A stretch of 64,000 bases of DNA. It comes from CAIXSC01 sp046349915 (GTDB lineage Bacteria > Planctomycetota > Planctomycetia > Pirellulales > Pirellulaceae). A model generated the notes under the pieces. That model was given only the letters and a program-made list of their open reading frames with translations, searched no databases and was not told the origin of the DNA. Location: NCBI GenBank assembly GCA_046349915.1, contig JAXMBL010000011.1, positions 1 through 64,000 on the forward strand, in the 5' to 3' direction. Made by a program: the position numbers and the translations under genes. How positions within the stretch are numbered: the stretch's first letter is position 1; every line of letters begins with the position of its first letter. Of the stretch, positions 1 to 8,805 are shown in pieces.

Positions 1-1815
1 CTCATCAGCGGGACGCTCGACAGCAGCGCCTCGGCGGGCGGCCCCTACACGGTAGTGATCACGGCGGACGACCAGCACGGCGGCACGGTGACGCAGACGT
101 TCGTGTGGGTGGTAAACAACCCGGCGCCGATCGCCGTCGACGATAGCTACGGCGCCTTCGAAGATGCCGGCCCGGCGGTGATCGGCAATGCGGTGACCGA
201 GAACGACACCGACGCTGACGGCGATGTCTTGACAGCGGTGGTGCAGACCAGCGTCGTCGGTTCGTCGGGCGGATTGTTCTCGATCGCGTCCAACGGGTCG
301 GTGACGTTCGACCCTAATGGCGATTTTGAAGACTTGGCGGTCGGCGAGACGCGGACGACGTCGTTCGTCTATGTGGTGACCGACGCCGATGGCGCGACCG
401 ACAGTGCCACGGTGACTGTGACGGTGACCGGTCAGAACGATGGGCCGCAGACGGTCGGCACGATCGCGGACCAGACGAACGACGACAGCACGCCGGCGAC
501 GCTGGACGTGACCGGTTTCTTCACCGACCCCGATACGTCGGACGTCTTGAAGTACTCGGCTGGCGGCACACTGCCGCCGGGGTTGTCGCTCGATCCCGAC
601 ACGGGCCTCATCAGCGGGACGCTCGACAGCAGCGCCTCGGCGGGCGGTCCCTACACGGTGGTGATCACGGCGGACGACCAGCACGGCGGCACGGTGACGC
701 AGACGTTTATCTGGGTGGTAAACAATCCAGCGCCGACGGGAGTCGATGATGCGGTCAGTGTGCTCGAGCGGTCGGTTCTCTCGGGCAATGTTCTGGACAA
801 CGACTTCGATATCGACAGTGATGCAATTTCGGTCACTGCCGTGAATGGAATTTCGGGCAATGTCGGGACAGAGATTTCTTTGCCTTCAGGGGCGACACTG
901 ACACTCAATGCCGACGGATCGTTTAGTTACTCGCCCAACGGCGCCTTCAACTGGCTGGCGGAAGGGGAGACCGCGATTGACACGTTCGAATACACCGTCA
1001 GCGACTCTCAGGGAGCAACCTCGACGGCCACCGTGGTTGTGACGATCGTTGGCGAGAACGAACCACCCGAGGCGGGCGATGATTTCGTGCGAACACCGGT
1101 GGGCGAGCCGGTTGTGATTCCGGTTCTCACCAATGATGTTGACGCGAATGGCGACCCGCTGGCGGTGCTAATAATCGATCCGCCGGCCAATGGTACGGCG
1201 GTCGTGAATCCCGATGGGAGTATCACTTTTACTCCCGCGCAGGGATTCTACGGAACCACGACGTTCACTTACTTGGTCGAAGATCCCTATGGCGCCACTT
1301 CGCAGGCGACCGTAACTGTGGAGGTTTTCTTGCAATACGCCTGGGACTCGTTCAATAATTTTTCGAACGGTTTCAATCAAGTCTCGAACAATAAGTTAAT
1401 GTCGCCCCAGCCGTACCTGTCGCAGACCATCTATACGCTGGCGCCGGAACCGATCTTCAGCGGTTACTCGCGTCCCGGAGCGAGGATCATTGGACGTCTT
1501 TACGACTCGCGAGGCGCACTGGTTGCCGAATCGACGGCGACATCTGATCCTGGCGGCAACTGGATGATGCACTTTCAGGGGGCGAGTCGATTTGAGCATT
1601 ATCGAGTGGAATTCGATTTCGTGATCGAGTCGGCGGATGTATATGGTTACCTGGGGCTCCACCCCTCGGACGACAGCTATCAAGCGATGCAGCCACTGAC
1701 GGAATGGGAAGAGGCGTACAGCATTCAGCGAGTGATGCGAACAACCCCCGAGAAGACGCTGGATCAGCTACACCAAGAGAATTCACGTCCCATGGGAATG
1801 GGCGTGACCCACTAA
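1..1815 (+). CDS. Giant repetitive surface protein, C-terminal part (putative Ig / VCBS-cadherin-like repeats)
   Basis: The frame is open from base 1, so the gene starts upstream of the window and only its last 604 codons are seen. The visible part alternates two modules. One resembles the putative Ig (He_PIG) type, with LDPDTGLISGTLDSS followed by YTVVITADD. The other is a VCBS/cadherin-like type, with VDD near its start and NDTDADGD. A final Big_9-like module (about residues 355-430, NDVDANGDP) leads into about 150 non-repetitive residues ending in VTH. The first 125 bases recur almost unchanged at 607-731, so one repeat unit is 606 bp (202 residues). Such proteins are normally exported adhesins or matrix proteins. 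No sorting signal or transmembrane segment is evident at the C-terminus. The 115-bp tandem repeats begin 6 bases after the stop. Confidence 0.85.
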   Translation, partial: LISGTLDSSASAGGPYTVVITADDQHGGTVTQTFVWVVNNPAPIAVDDSYGAFEDAGPAVIGNAVTENDTDADGDVLTAVVQTSVVGSSGGLFSIASNGSVTFDPNGDFEDLAVGETRTTSFVYVVTDADGATDSATVTVTVTGQNDGPQTVGTIADQTNDDSTPATLDVTGFFTDPDTSDVLKYSAGGTLPPGLSLDPDTGLISGTLDSSASAGGPYTVVITADDQHGGTVTQTFIWVVNNPAPTGVDDAVSVLERSVLSGNVLDNDFDIDSDAISVTAVNGISGNVGTEISLPSGATLTLNADGSFSYSPNGAFNWLAEGETAIDTFEYTVSDSQGATSTATVVVTIVGENEPPEAGDDFVRTPVGEPVVIPVLTNDVDANGDPLAVLIIDPPANGTAVVNPDGSITFTPAQGFYGTTTFTYLVEDPYGATSQATVTVEVFLQYAWDSFNNFSNGFNQVSNNKLMSPQPYLSQTIYTLAPEPIFSGYSRPGARIIGRLYDSRGALVAESTATSDPGGNWMMHFQGASRFEHYRVEFDFVIESADVYGYLGLHPSDDSYQAMQPLTEWEEAYSIQRVMRTTPEKTLDQLHQENSRPMGMGVTH

Positions 1816-1820
1816 GCTCC

Positions 1821-2180
1821 TGTAGCGGAATTCGCAAGAATTCCGACCGTTCAGGGCGAACCAGCGTCGGCCAACAAGCAACCGCGCAGACCGCCGCGAG
1901 ACGCCGCGATCAATCCGCAGCGAGCGCCCGATCCGTGTAGCGGAATTCGCAAGAATTCCGACCGTTCAGGGCGAACCAGCGTCGGCCAATAAGCAACCGC
2001 GCAGACCGCCGCGAGACGCTGCGACCAAGCCGCAGCGAGCGCCCGATCCTTGTAGCGGAATTCGCAAGAATTCCGACCGTTCAGGGCGAACCAGCGTCGG
2101 CCAACAAGCAACCGCGCAGACCGCCGCGAGACGCTGCGACCAAGCCGCAGCGAGCGCCCGATCCGTGTAGCGGAATTCGC
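1821..2180. repeat. Tandem 115-bp repeat, three full units plus a partial fourth
   Basis: Units begin at 1821, 1936, 2051 and 2166 with TGTAGCGGAATTCGC; spacing is exactly 115 bp. Each of the first three begins with a perfect hairpin, CGGAATTC-GCAA-GAATTCCG, an 8-bp stem closed by a GNRA-type tetraloop. In the fourth the loop reads GCGA and the 3' arm is degenerate. The rest of the unit is nearly identical among the first three copies. It contains no convincing coding sequence and directly follows the stop of the giant surface protein. Confidence 0.9.
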
Positions 2181-2750
2181 GAGAATGCGGCCTAGTTGGA
2201 CAGCTTCAGGTTTATCCGCTTGAGTCAACTACAACCGATTACAGGGTGAGTACTCAAAGCTGATCGAGCAATCGATGTCGTCGGCATGGATCGCTCCGTG
2301 AGCGAACATCGATAAGTCGACGATTTCTCTGCGCTCGAAAAGGAACTCCATCAGTGACGATCAGCGAAGATGAATGTTCCCACAACTCGTCCCGCCCCGC
2401 GCCCAAGAAAAGGGAACGCTCATCTTCACTGATCCTCACTCATCGGGTTAGGCTGTCCGACCTGGGTTTCTGGAAAACGGCCGAGGCACTCAATCTAAGC
2501 TCATTCAAGAGTGATGACGCCACGAATCGCGCGAATCGGACGAATGGGTGGTCGGAGATATGTTCGTGGTAAGCGACTGGCCATGATTGCCAGGGCGGGG
2601 GAAAATCCGAGTCAAGGCGATGACGCCCAACGGCCTCCCCCACTCTGTCCCTATCCGTGTCATTCGTGGCTGACTGACTTCCGTGTCTGACAGCGGTGAA
2701 CTCGACAAACCTGGCGCTGTCAAATTAGTGTGGTCAACCTACGAACATCG
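2181..2750. repeat. Gene-free intergenic stretch with dispersed repeat copies
   Basis: No supported gene lies here. From about 2350 to 2560 the sequence is a close copy of 52645-52862, beginning around CAGTGACGATCAG and containing CCCAAGAAAAGGGAAC and CGAATCGGACGAATG. From about 2520 to 2600 it also belongs to the ACGAATCG/GGTTGCC repeat family that forms the tandem array at 13476-14215 and a degenerate copy at 46680-46760. The final part, with GTCATTCGTGG near 2660, looks like another degenerate member. Confidence 0.7.
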
Positions 2751-3833
2751 CTACGAAAGCGAAGTAACGCAGCTACCAATTTCCAAGGGCATTTGAACCG
2801 CATCGAGAGACGTCAGCCATCGCAGAGAGTCATCCAAACGACCGGCGCCTTGAAGTTCCTTGACTCGCTTGATGCGCAGGAACTTTGAGCCAAGGAATTC
2901 ATCCTTGGTCAGTCCGAACTTTTGGTAGGCGTCATACAACTGACGTGCTCCCTTTTCGACATTCCATTGCAGGCGGAAGTCAGGGAACACTCGAGCGATC
3001 TTGCTGCAATCGACTCGATAGCAACGAGCGTCAGGGCCGCCGTCGGCCGCGTAGCGAATCTGGCAGCCGGGGACAACGTTCCGCACAATCTCGGCAACTT
3101 CGCGAATTCGATAATTCTCCAGGCTGCTGCCGACATTAAACGCCTCGTTATGGATTTTCTCGCGAGGAGCAGTCAAAGCGAGCAGAAAGGCTTGGCTGAT
3201 GTCCTCGATATGGACGAGGGGACGCCAAGGGGTGCCATCGCTCTGGATGAAGACTTCGCCGGTGGTCAGAGCGTAGCCCACGAGACTGTTGACAACGATG
3301 TCGACTCGCAGGCTCGGCGAGAACCCATAGGCGGTCGCGTTTCTCAAGAAGACGGGACTGAACTTGTCGTCCGCGAGCCGTGAGATGTCCCGTTCGGCTC
3401 GCACCTTGGATTCTCCGTAAGCGGTCACGGGGTGGAAATCGGCGTTTTCCGCGACCAGATCATCGCCTGCGACTCCGTACAAGCTGCATGACGACGCGTA
3501 CAAGTATCTTGGGACGCCCGCGGCCTTCGCCGCCTCGGCGAGTCGGACGGAGGCCAGATGATTGATGTCATAGGTTACTTGAGTGTTGACATTGCCCAGG
3601 GGATCGTTGGAGAGTGCCGCAAGGTGGACCACTGCGTCGAATCCCGCCAGCGAATGGGGGGTAATATCTCTCAGGTCAATTCGTAGAGAGGGGAATTCAG
3701 ACGGAGGATCGCCGCAAAAACAGCCTTCGAACAAGCCGATATCGAGTCCCGTGACGGAATGGCCTGCGGCGCGGAAAAACGGCGCCATCACCGAACCGAT
3801 GTAGCCTTGGTGGCCGGTCATTAACACTTTCAT
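2751..3833 (-). CDS. NAD-dependent epimerase/dehydratase (extended SDR)
   Basis: 360 residues from the ATG at 3833. The N-terminus carries the Rossmann motif TGHQGYIG, followed by HLAALSND. The catalytic region reads SSCSLYG and later YGESK (the YxxxK pair). This is the extended SDR fold that oxidises, epimerises or dehydrates nucleotide sugars. The C-terminal part (HNEAFNVGSS, then EIVRNVVPG) is typical of sugar-nucleotide epimerases. The reading frame stays open 61 codons upstream, but those codons overlap the PIG-L gene out of frame; the ATG overlaps its stop as ATGA, which fits translational coupling. It is the last gene of the minus-strand polysaccharide locus. The exact substrate cannot be told; a CDP-sugar is plausible given the RfbF-like neighbour. 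Confidence 0.87.
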   Translation of the reverse strand: MKVLMTGHQGYIGSVMAPFFRAAGHSVTGLDIGLFEGCFCGDPPSEFPSLRIDLRDITPHSLAGFDAVVHLAALSNDPLGNVNTQVTYDINHLASVRLAEAAKAAGVPRYLYASSCSLYGVAGDDLVAENADFHPVTAYGESKVRAERDISRLADDKFSPVFLRNATAYGFSPSLRVDIVVNSLVGYALTTGEVFIQSDGTPWRPLVHIEDISQAFLLALTAPREKIHNEAFNVGSSLENYRIREVAEIVRNVVPGCQIRYAADGGPDARCYRVDCSKIARVFPDFRLQWNVEKGARQLYDAYQKFGLTKDEFLGSKFLRIKRVKELQGAGRLDDSLRWLTSLDAVQMPLEIGSCVTSLS

Positions 3834-4552
3834 GGTGCACCCTGCGATGGACAAAGGAGGAACTTGCGAGAATAGAAGGCTTCGGCGTAGCGCGAAGGCG
3901 AGTGGCATTCGACGCCGCGTAAACGGGCGAGCGCCAGAAAGGTCTCGCGATCGAACCAGGGTTTTCCGCTCTGCGACGGGAATCCTGCGAGCAGATGGTT
4001 GACCTTGGCGTCGCAAACGCTCGAAGACAGCGGTACGAATAGGTTGGGTTGACCAAGATCCCCATCGTACTTGGGGATCTCATATTCGAGGATCAAGTGA
4101 TTGCGAAAGGTATTCCACGACAAGTCCGACACAACGCGGTGATCTTGGTGTCGGTCGTGTCGGTAATGAGCAAAGACGATGTCGGGCGAGACCTGGCGTC
4201 GAATGGACTCGAATTCGTCTTTGATTGTCGAGAACTGCTCCGGGAAGTAGCCGTCTCGAAACTCCCGCAAGATGATTCGGTGGGAAGCGACTCCAGCCAG
4301 GAAACGAGCCGCACTGTCGGCGGCTTCGCGAGCACGGTCGCCTTGACCGCTGAGCACGACCCATGTGATGTCGATCGCGGGATAGGCCTTGATCAGCTCC
4401 AAAACAGTGCCGCCACAGCCAATCTCAATATCGTCGCTATGGGCGCCGAAGCAGACAACTCGTAGCGGCGAGTCAGTCGGGCGTGGGAGAACGAGTGGCA
4501 GCACGGAAGCGATCTCCAGAACTCGAGAGCAGGTTCTTCCGAACCGCGACAC
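3830..4552 (-). CDS. PIG-L / LmbE family deacetylase
   Basis: About 240 residues. The first zinc-binding motif reads AHSDDIE (usually AHPDDE in the family) near residues 35-41, followed by GCGGTVLEL; a second conserved block, YRHDRHQDH, lies near residue 125. PIG-L enzymes are zinc N-deacetylases acting on N-acetylglucosamine-type sugars. In this locus it probably deacetylates an N-acetylated sugar of the exported glycan. The start is uncertain: the frame opens with GTG at 4552 and no better ATG lies before the AHSDD motif. It follows the cytidylyltransferase gene by 38 bp, and its stop overlaps the start of the next SDR gene. Confidence 0.83.
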   Translation of the reverse strand: MSRFGRTCSRVLEIASVLPLVLPRPTDSPLRVVCFGAHSDDIEIGCGGTVLELIKAYPAIDITWVVLSGQGDRAREAADSAARFLAGVASHRIILREFRDGYFPEQFSTIKDEFESIRRQVSPDIVFAHYRHDRHQDHRVVSDLSWNTFRNHLILEYEIPKYDGDLGQPNLFVPLSSSVCDAKVNHLLAGFPSQSGKPWFDRETFLALARLRGVECHSPSRYAEAFYSRKFLLCPSQGAP

Positions 4553-4590
4553 GAGAGGAACAGACGGCGTTCAATCCGAGTGATTTCGCC

Positions 4591-5418
4591 CTACACGCGA
4601 ATCGGCTTAACTCGCACTGATTCGACTCGCGGCTCTTGCGGACGCTCCTGTTTCCACACTTCCCAGGGAGCGTTGCCGCGAGCATAGAGGTCGTCGAGCT
4701 GTTGCTTGTCCTTAAAGGTGTCCATGCACGCCCAGAACGAGTCGAATGAGTAGGCGATCAGTTGCTGCTTTGCGATCAGTCGATGAAAAGGTTGTTCAAC
4801 CAACTCTTCGCCATCCTCGATGAAGTCGAAGATATCTCGATGAAACGCGAAGAAGCCGCCGTTGATTCGTAGGCCCGATTTGCGGAGCGAACAGATCTGA
4901 TTGGCGAGATCGCCGTCTGATTGCACAACGTGGTAGCTTTGAGGAGGAGCGACCGCCAAGAAACTCGCGATCTTGCCACGTCGCCGGAATTGCGTGACAT
5001 ACTCATCGAGCCGAAGATCGGCAAGACCATCGCTGTAGTTGGCGAGAAACATCTCTTCGCCATCGAGATGAGATTCGACGGCCTTGAGCCGTTGGCCAAT
5101 GTTCGCATTGATTCCCGTATCGACAAAGGTGATGCTCCAATCGTGGATGTCGGTGTTGAGCATCTCGATCTGTTTGCCGCCCGCGGTGAGAATGAAATCG
5201 TTGGAGACGCATTCGTCGTATTTCAAGAAGTAGTTCTTGATGACGTCCGCTTTATGGCCGAGGCACAGGATGAAGTCCTTGTGGCCATAGTGGGCGTAGT
5301 ACTTCATGACATGCCACAAAATAGGGCGGTAGCCAATGGGAACCATCGGTTTGGGAATGGTGTCCGAGTACTCGCGGAGGCGCATGCCCATTCCGCCACA
5401 GAATAAAACGACTTTCAT
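4591..5418 (-). CDS. rfbF-like: RfbF-like glucose-1-phosphate cytidylyltransferase
   Basis: 275 residues. The nucleotidyltransferase signature appears at once (GGMGMRLREYSDTIPKPMVP, residues 8-27) and continues with GYRPILWHVMKYYAHYGHKD and GHKADVIKNYF, a pattern characteristic of RfbF-type enzymes that make CDP-glucose from CTP and glucose-1-phosphate. The metal-binding aspartate block reads NYSDGLADL, a variant of the YGDGVAD of well-known members. Usual family length is near 257, so the C-terminus here is slightly extended (KQERPQEPRVES...). The neighbouring SDR and C-methyltransferase genes fit a CDP-deoxysugar branch. ATG at 5418 overlaps the 3' end of the upstream SDR gene by 4 bp. Confidence 0.87.
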   Translation of the reverse strand: MKVVLFCGGMGMRLREYSDTIPKPMVPIGYRPILWHVMKYYAHYGHKDFILCLGHKADVIKNYFLKYDECVSNDFILTAGGKQIEMLNTDIHDWSITFVDTGINANIGQRLKAVESHLDGEEMFLANYSDGLADLRLDEYVTQFRRRGKIASFLAVAPPQSYHVVQSDGDLANQICSLRKSGLRINGGFFAFHRDIFDFIEDGEELVEQPFHRLIAKQQLIAYSFDSFWACMDTFKDKQQLDDLYARGNAPWEVWKQERPQEPRVESVRVKPIRV

Positions 5419-6386
5419 GATGTTGCTCCCGTTGTGGAATTCAAGGACGACGCGGGCAATTGGAGCCCATCGGTATGTCTGCGGTGCCAGTCAACCGTTC
5501 TGCGGAGGCCTTCCTCCAAATCGACCTGAGGTCGCCAGCCGATCAAGCGTTCGGTCGCCGCGGGGTTCGCGGTGTATTCAGTCTCGCGTGGCCGTGGAGC
5601 GACGATTCCGTACTCGGGCTGAATGCTCGTGCCGATGATTTCAGTGATGAGGGACGCGATCTCACGGGCAGTGGTCATCCGTCCGGTGCCAACATCCAAG
5701 GTCTTCCCTTTGATGCCGACCGCCGTCGCGGTCGCCAGAGCCGCGTTGACGACATCTTCGACAAAGATCCAGTCCATCTGTCGCGTGCCCGGAGTCAACT
5801 GAGGCGCTCGGCCGCGCAATAGACTTTGAATCACATAGGGGACAAGTCGCCGTCCTTCCTGCAAGCCCGGGCCGTAGACCATAAAGATGCGCAGGATCGC
5901 AACTTCGACGCCATATAATTCGGCGAACAGCCGTGCGTAGCCGCTCGCAGCCGCTTTCGAAGCCGCATAAGGAGAACTTGGCGCCGACTGACGAGGCTGT
6001 TCAATGGGCTCTTCCATAGAGCCAGCCAGCACCACGCGAATTCCTAGTTCTCGTGCGGCCAACAAGAGATTTACCGTCGCCCCGACGTTTGATCGCAGCA
6101 TGGGGAGCACGTTCTTGGCATCACGTTCTCCCGACACATGGCCCGCGAAATGAAACACGAGGTCAGGACGTAGTTGGCTCAACAACTCAACAGGTTGTTG
6201 GGGATCACACCAGTCGCTGGTCCACCAACGTGGTTCCTCGCTCCGCTGGGCACGCTGCGTCCGCGTGACTCCATGAGTTTCCACGCCGATCGACATCAAG
6301 GCTCGGCAGAGGTGTCGACCGATAAAGCCGCTCGCCCCCGTCACCACAGCGCGGCGCCCACTCAACGGATGATCCATGCGACTCAC
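5415..6386 (-). CDS. NAD-dependent epimerase/dehydratase (extended SDR), sugar-nucleotide type
   Basis: 323 residues from GTG at 6386, or 320 from ATG at 6377 (MDHPLSGRR); either start precedes the Rossmann motif VTGASGFIGRHL. The catalytic YxxxK is in SPYAASK, preceded by the serine of GSMEEP. The middle region (VYGPG, MDWIFVEDV) is standard for nucleotide-sugar epimerase/dehydratases. The GTG start overlaps the stop of the DUF4910 gene as GTGA, and the stop overlaps the cytidylyltransferase start, so translation of the three genes is probably coupled. It could act as a CDP-sugar dehydratase, epimerase or reductase; sequence alone does not separate these. Confidence 0.86.
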   Translation of the reverse strand: MSRMDHPLSGRRAVVTGASGFIGRHLCRALMSIGVETHGVTRTQRAQRSEEPRWWTSDWCDPQQPVELLSQLRPDLVFHFAGHVSGERDAKNVLPMLRSNVGATVNLLLAARELGIRVVLAGSMEEPIEQPRQSAPSSPYAASKAAASGYARLFAELYGVEVAILRIFMVYGPGLQEGRRLVPYVIQSLLRGRAPQLTPGTRQMDWIFVEDVVNAALATATAVGIKGKTLDVGTGRMTTAREIASLITEIIGTSIQPEYGIVAPRPRETEYTANPAATERLIGWRPQVDLEEGLRRTVDWHRRHTDGLQLPASSLNSTTGATS

Positions 6387-7684
6387 GCCGACACCTCGCT
6401 CAACAGGCCGTGATCCCTGAGCAATACGGCCGCGTCCACAATGGTCGAGAAAGAGTGGCCCGAACGTTCGGCGATGTCGAGCAAGGAGTGTTTACCATCC
6501 GCAAAATTGAGGACCCAGAGCAAGGCGAGTTCGACCTGTCCGGCGTTGGCCGTTCCACCCAGCGATTGATAAAGACCTCGTTTGCCCAGGCGAGGCTCGC
6601 ACTTGGGGTTGAGATTGAGGTACGTCCGATTGGTTTCGATCACTCGCACGATTTCCCGATACAGGGCGAGCGAATCGTCGAGCGACGCGGGGCTGACGAA
6701 ATCTAAATTGTCGCCCGACGTGTGATACTCGGGGAATTCTCCGTGGGGAGTGCGTGTGAGGCTGCCGACCGGAAGGTTGAAGCCCGGAGAACAAAACTGC
6801 CGCTCGTCGTATCCGTAGGGCGAGAAATCGCGCACCTGATACGGGCGACCACTCGTTCGCAAGACCGTTTCCACAATGCGATCGATGGCGGCGTTGCCGC
6901 GGCGAGACCGCTTGTAGTGGAACTCGCCTTTCCCACCTACTAGGGCGATCACAAGTCCATGCTGGATGCGATCGACGTGTGCTTCATTGCGAGCCAACCA
7001 GGTGATCGATCCGATCGTGCCCGGCGCGAAGAGGAATCGGTAGGAGTATTCGCGTTCGGGTTGATTGAGCAGGTGCTTAGCAAGTGCGGTGGCGACGACG
7101 ACTCCCGAGAGATTGTCGTTAGCCAGCGAGGGATGACAAACATGGGCCGTGAACAGAACTTCGTCGCTGCGTTTGCCCGGCAGGTAAAGTTCCCCGTACG
7201 AGAGGGAACCGGGGGCGAGTGACGAATCGATGAACACTTCGTACTCGCCGTCCGGCCAGTTCGCGAGTTCTCGATGAGCCACGCAAAAGCCCCAATGAGG
7301 CTTGTAGTAAGCCGTGCGATAAGGAATGAGGTCGGGGCGATCGGGGAACGAAAACAAATGAGGACGCAACTCGGACAACGTCATGCGTCGGTGGATGGGA
7401 ACGCTGTAATTGACGATGTGTAGACTATGATTGGCGAAGTCAATAACTCGCTCGCCAGCACGATTCTTGATCCAGGCCTCGCGAATATTCCACTCGTCAG
7501 GAATTGTCCAGTCGAACACGTCCGTACCCGAAGGAGTCTCATGGATCTCCAACGGGATGAACGTCTGGAGCGAACGCAACGTACGACGTAGACCTTCGCC
7601 GGTAATACTGCGACAAATGGGGAATAGTTCCCGCATCAGTCGATGCAGGTTGTCGCCGGTTTGCAGCAGTGAGGATTCAGCCAT
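6383..7684 (-). CDS. DUF4910 aminopeptidase-like protein of polysaccharide loci
   Basis: 433 residues. The protein resembles the DUF4910 family, which has an M28 zinc-aminopeptidase-like fold and often sits inside polysaccharide biosynthesis loci. Metal-site candidates are HVCHPSLANDNLSG (H184, D190) and a later TPHGEFPEYHTSGDNLD. Residues 1-170 form the family's N-terminal and inserted domains (RSITGEGLRRTL, then SVPIHRRM). The last 70 residues (LLDIAERSGHSFSTIVDAAV) look like a winged helix. Its substrate is unknown; suggested roles for the family include processing of amide-linked sugar modifications, but this is inference. It begins 21 bp after the double cysteine-domain gene and overlaps the following SDR gene. 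Confidence 0.85.
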   Translation of the reverse strand: MAESSLLQTGDNLHRLMRELFPICRSITGEGLRRTLRSLQTFIPLEIHETPSGTDVFDWTIPDEWNIREAWIKNRAGERVIDFANHSLHIVNYSVPIHRRMTLSELRPHLFSFPDRPDLIPYRTAYYKPHWGFCVAHRELANWPDGEYEVFIDSSLAPGSLSYGELYLPGKRSDEVLFTAHVCHPSLANDNLSGVVVATALAKHLLNQPEREYSYRFLFAPGTIGSITWLARNEAHVDRIQHGLVIALVGGKGEFHYKRSRRGNAAIDRIVETVLRTSGRPYQVRDFSPYGYDERQFCSPGFNLPVGSLTRTPHGEFPEYHTSGDNLDFVSPASLDDSLALYREIVRVIETNRTYLNLNPKCEPRLGKRGLYQSLGGTANAGQVELALLWVLNFADGKHSLLDIAERSGHSFSTIVDAAVLLRDHGLLSEVSA

Positions 7685-7705
7685 GGCGTGGAGAATTGCG
7701 ACGAA

Positions 7706-8785
7706 CTAGGCCAGCAACGACTCGATCGCGACCAGTTGTGGTTGGTCGTGTTCTTGCTTCGGCGCTTCGACTGGCTCCAGCCAGATTTCCCGCCAGTAGG
7801 GAGGAATCGCTCTGGGGCACATCAAGCGGCAGGGGCTGTAGTGCGAACCGCAGACAACGCCATCAAGAACGATGCAAGGATTCTTCATGGGAACCATTTC
7901 GCCCGTGACTTCATCGAGAATTTGCCGCACGATCTGCTTCACTTGGAAGACCTTGCCGCAGTAGGGCGTCATCTCGACGTCGAAGCTGAGTCCACGGTTC
8001 AGTTGACGACGATCGATCGTTCGTAGAATCTCTTCCTTCGTCTTTACTCGCACCCAGTCGCCGGCCTTCAGTCCGAGCGACACGGTGGGAGTCTTCTCGC
8101 CGTCAGGGATGCCGCCGTTCACATCGGGAACGCCTCGACCCAACCAACGCTGGTGCAACCAATCGCGGAAACCATTGATGATTCGCCAACCGACAGGCGT
8201 ATGTAGGGCGACGTAACCCAGGTTTTGCAGGAACAGCGTGCGCAGCACGTAACCCGCCGAGTGGTTTCGAGTGAGGATGTCGCGCAGATACTGGCGAGGG
8301 TTCCACCAAGCAAGAGGCTTAGTGGCATCAATCAACTTTGTCGCCTGGCAAGTGTATCGAGGTCCACCCTTGGCGTCGCGTTCAGGCAGCACCGCCAATG
8401 CTTGCAGTTTCGCTTCGCTGGCGGGCGCTTGGGGATGAGCTTTCCGCGGAGCTGTCGCGACGCCATCGACCGGCTTGAGCCACGCGTCTTTCCAGAACAG
8501 ATTGCAATCGGCTTGGCAACCGCCGTGGGCCGAGCCATCACAGCGCGATCCCTCCAGGTGCACGCACTCTTCAATACGTCTCCCCTTCCACGTCTTGTGG
8601 GCGGTTTCGCAAGTTTTGTGCGCCACCGCGGCGACTCGGAAACGCTTGCCACAGAATGCAAGCATCTCGGGCATGAACGGCAGCGACTCCACGCATCCCT
8701 GGGCATCCAACGTGGCCAGGATTTCTTCCGCGGAGAGTACTTCAACCCAATCGCCGGCGCGAAATCGAGATAATTTCCAACTCAT
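7706..8785 (-). CDS. Conserved protein with two copies of a cysteine-rich domain, function unknown
   Basis: 359 residues from ATG 8785 (MSWKLSRFRAG). Two homologous halves are visible. Copy 1 (about residues 11-106) runs GDWVEVLSAEEILATLD, FCGKRFRV, then cysteines C74, C82, C90, C94 and FWKDAWLKPV. Copy 2 (about 242-340) runs GDWVRVKTKEEILRTID, YCGKVFQV, then C304, C312, C319, C323 and YWREIWLEPVE. Spacing is C-x7-C-x7-C-x3-C in copy 1 and C-x7-C-x6-C-x3-C in copy 2, which suggests a metal or Fe-S site in each. The central region (about 110-240) has no repeat and contains a tryptophan-rich WWNPRQYL block. I do not recognise a characterised family. Position between the methyltransferase (20 bp upstream) and the DUF4910 gene (21 bp downstream) points to glycan or sugar modification. 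Confidence 0.8.
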   Translation of the reverse strand: MSWKLSRFRAGDWVEVLSAEEILATLDAQGCVESLPFMPEMLAFCGKRFRVAAVAHKTCETAHKTWKGRRIEECVHLEGSRCDGSAHGGCQADCNLFWKDAWLKPVDGVATAPRKAHPQAPASEAKLQALAVLPERDAKGGPRYTCQATKLIDATKPLAWWNPRQYLRDILTRNHSAGYVLRTLFLQNLGYVALHTPVGWRIINGFRDWLHQRWLGRGVPDVNGGIPDGEKTPTVSLGLKAGDWVRVKTKEEILRTIDRRQLNRGLSFDVEMTPYCGKVFQVKQIVRQILDEVTGEMVPMKNPCIVLDGVVCGSHYSPCRLMCPRAIPPYWREIWLEPVEAPKQEHDQPQLVAIESLLA

Positions 8786-8805
8786 CGATCTTGTTCCGTG
8801 TGGTT

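Noticed and set aside
651..1226. Open frames on the minus strand opposite the repetitive surface protein.
   Set aside because: They are shadows of a GC-rich, strongly biased plus-strand gene and show no domain or start context of their own.
1821..2180. CRISPR or origin iterons at the 115-bp repeats.
   Set aside because: Whole units are conserved rather than short repeats with unique spacers, and there is no replication gene near.
1704..2228. Small genes within the 115-bp repeats on either strand.
   Set aside because: The translations are repeat-coded, change with each unit and have no start signals.
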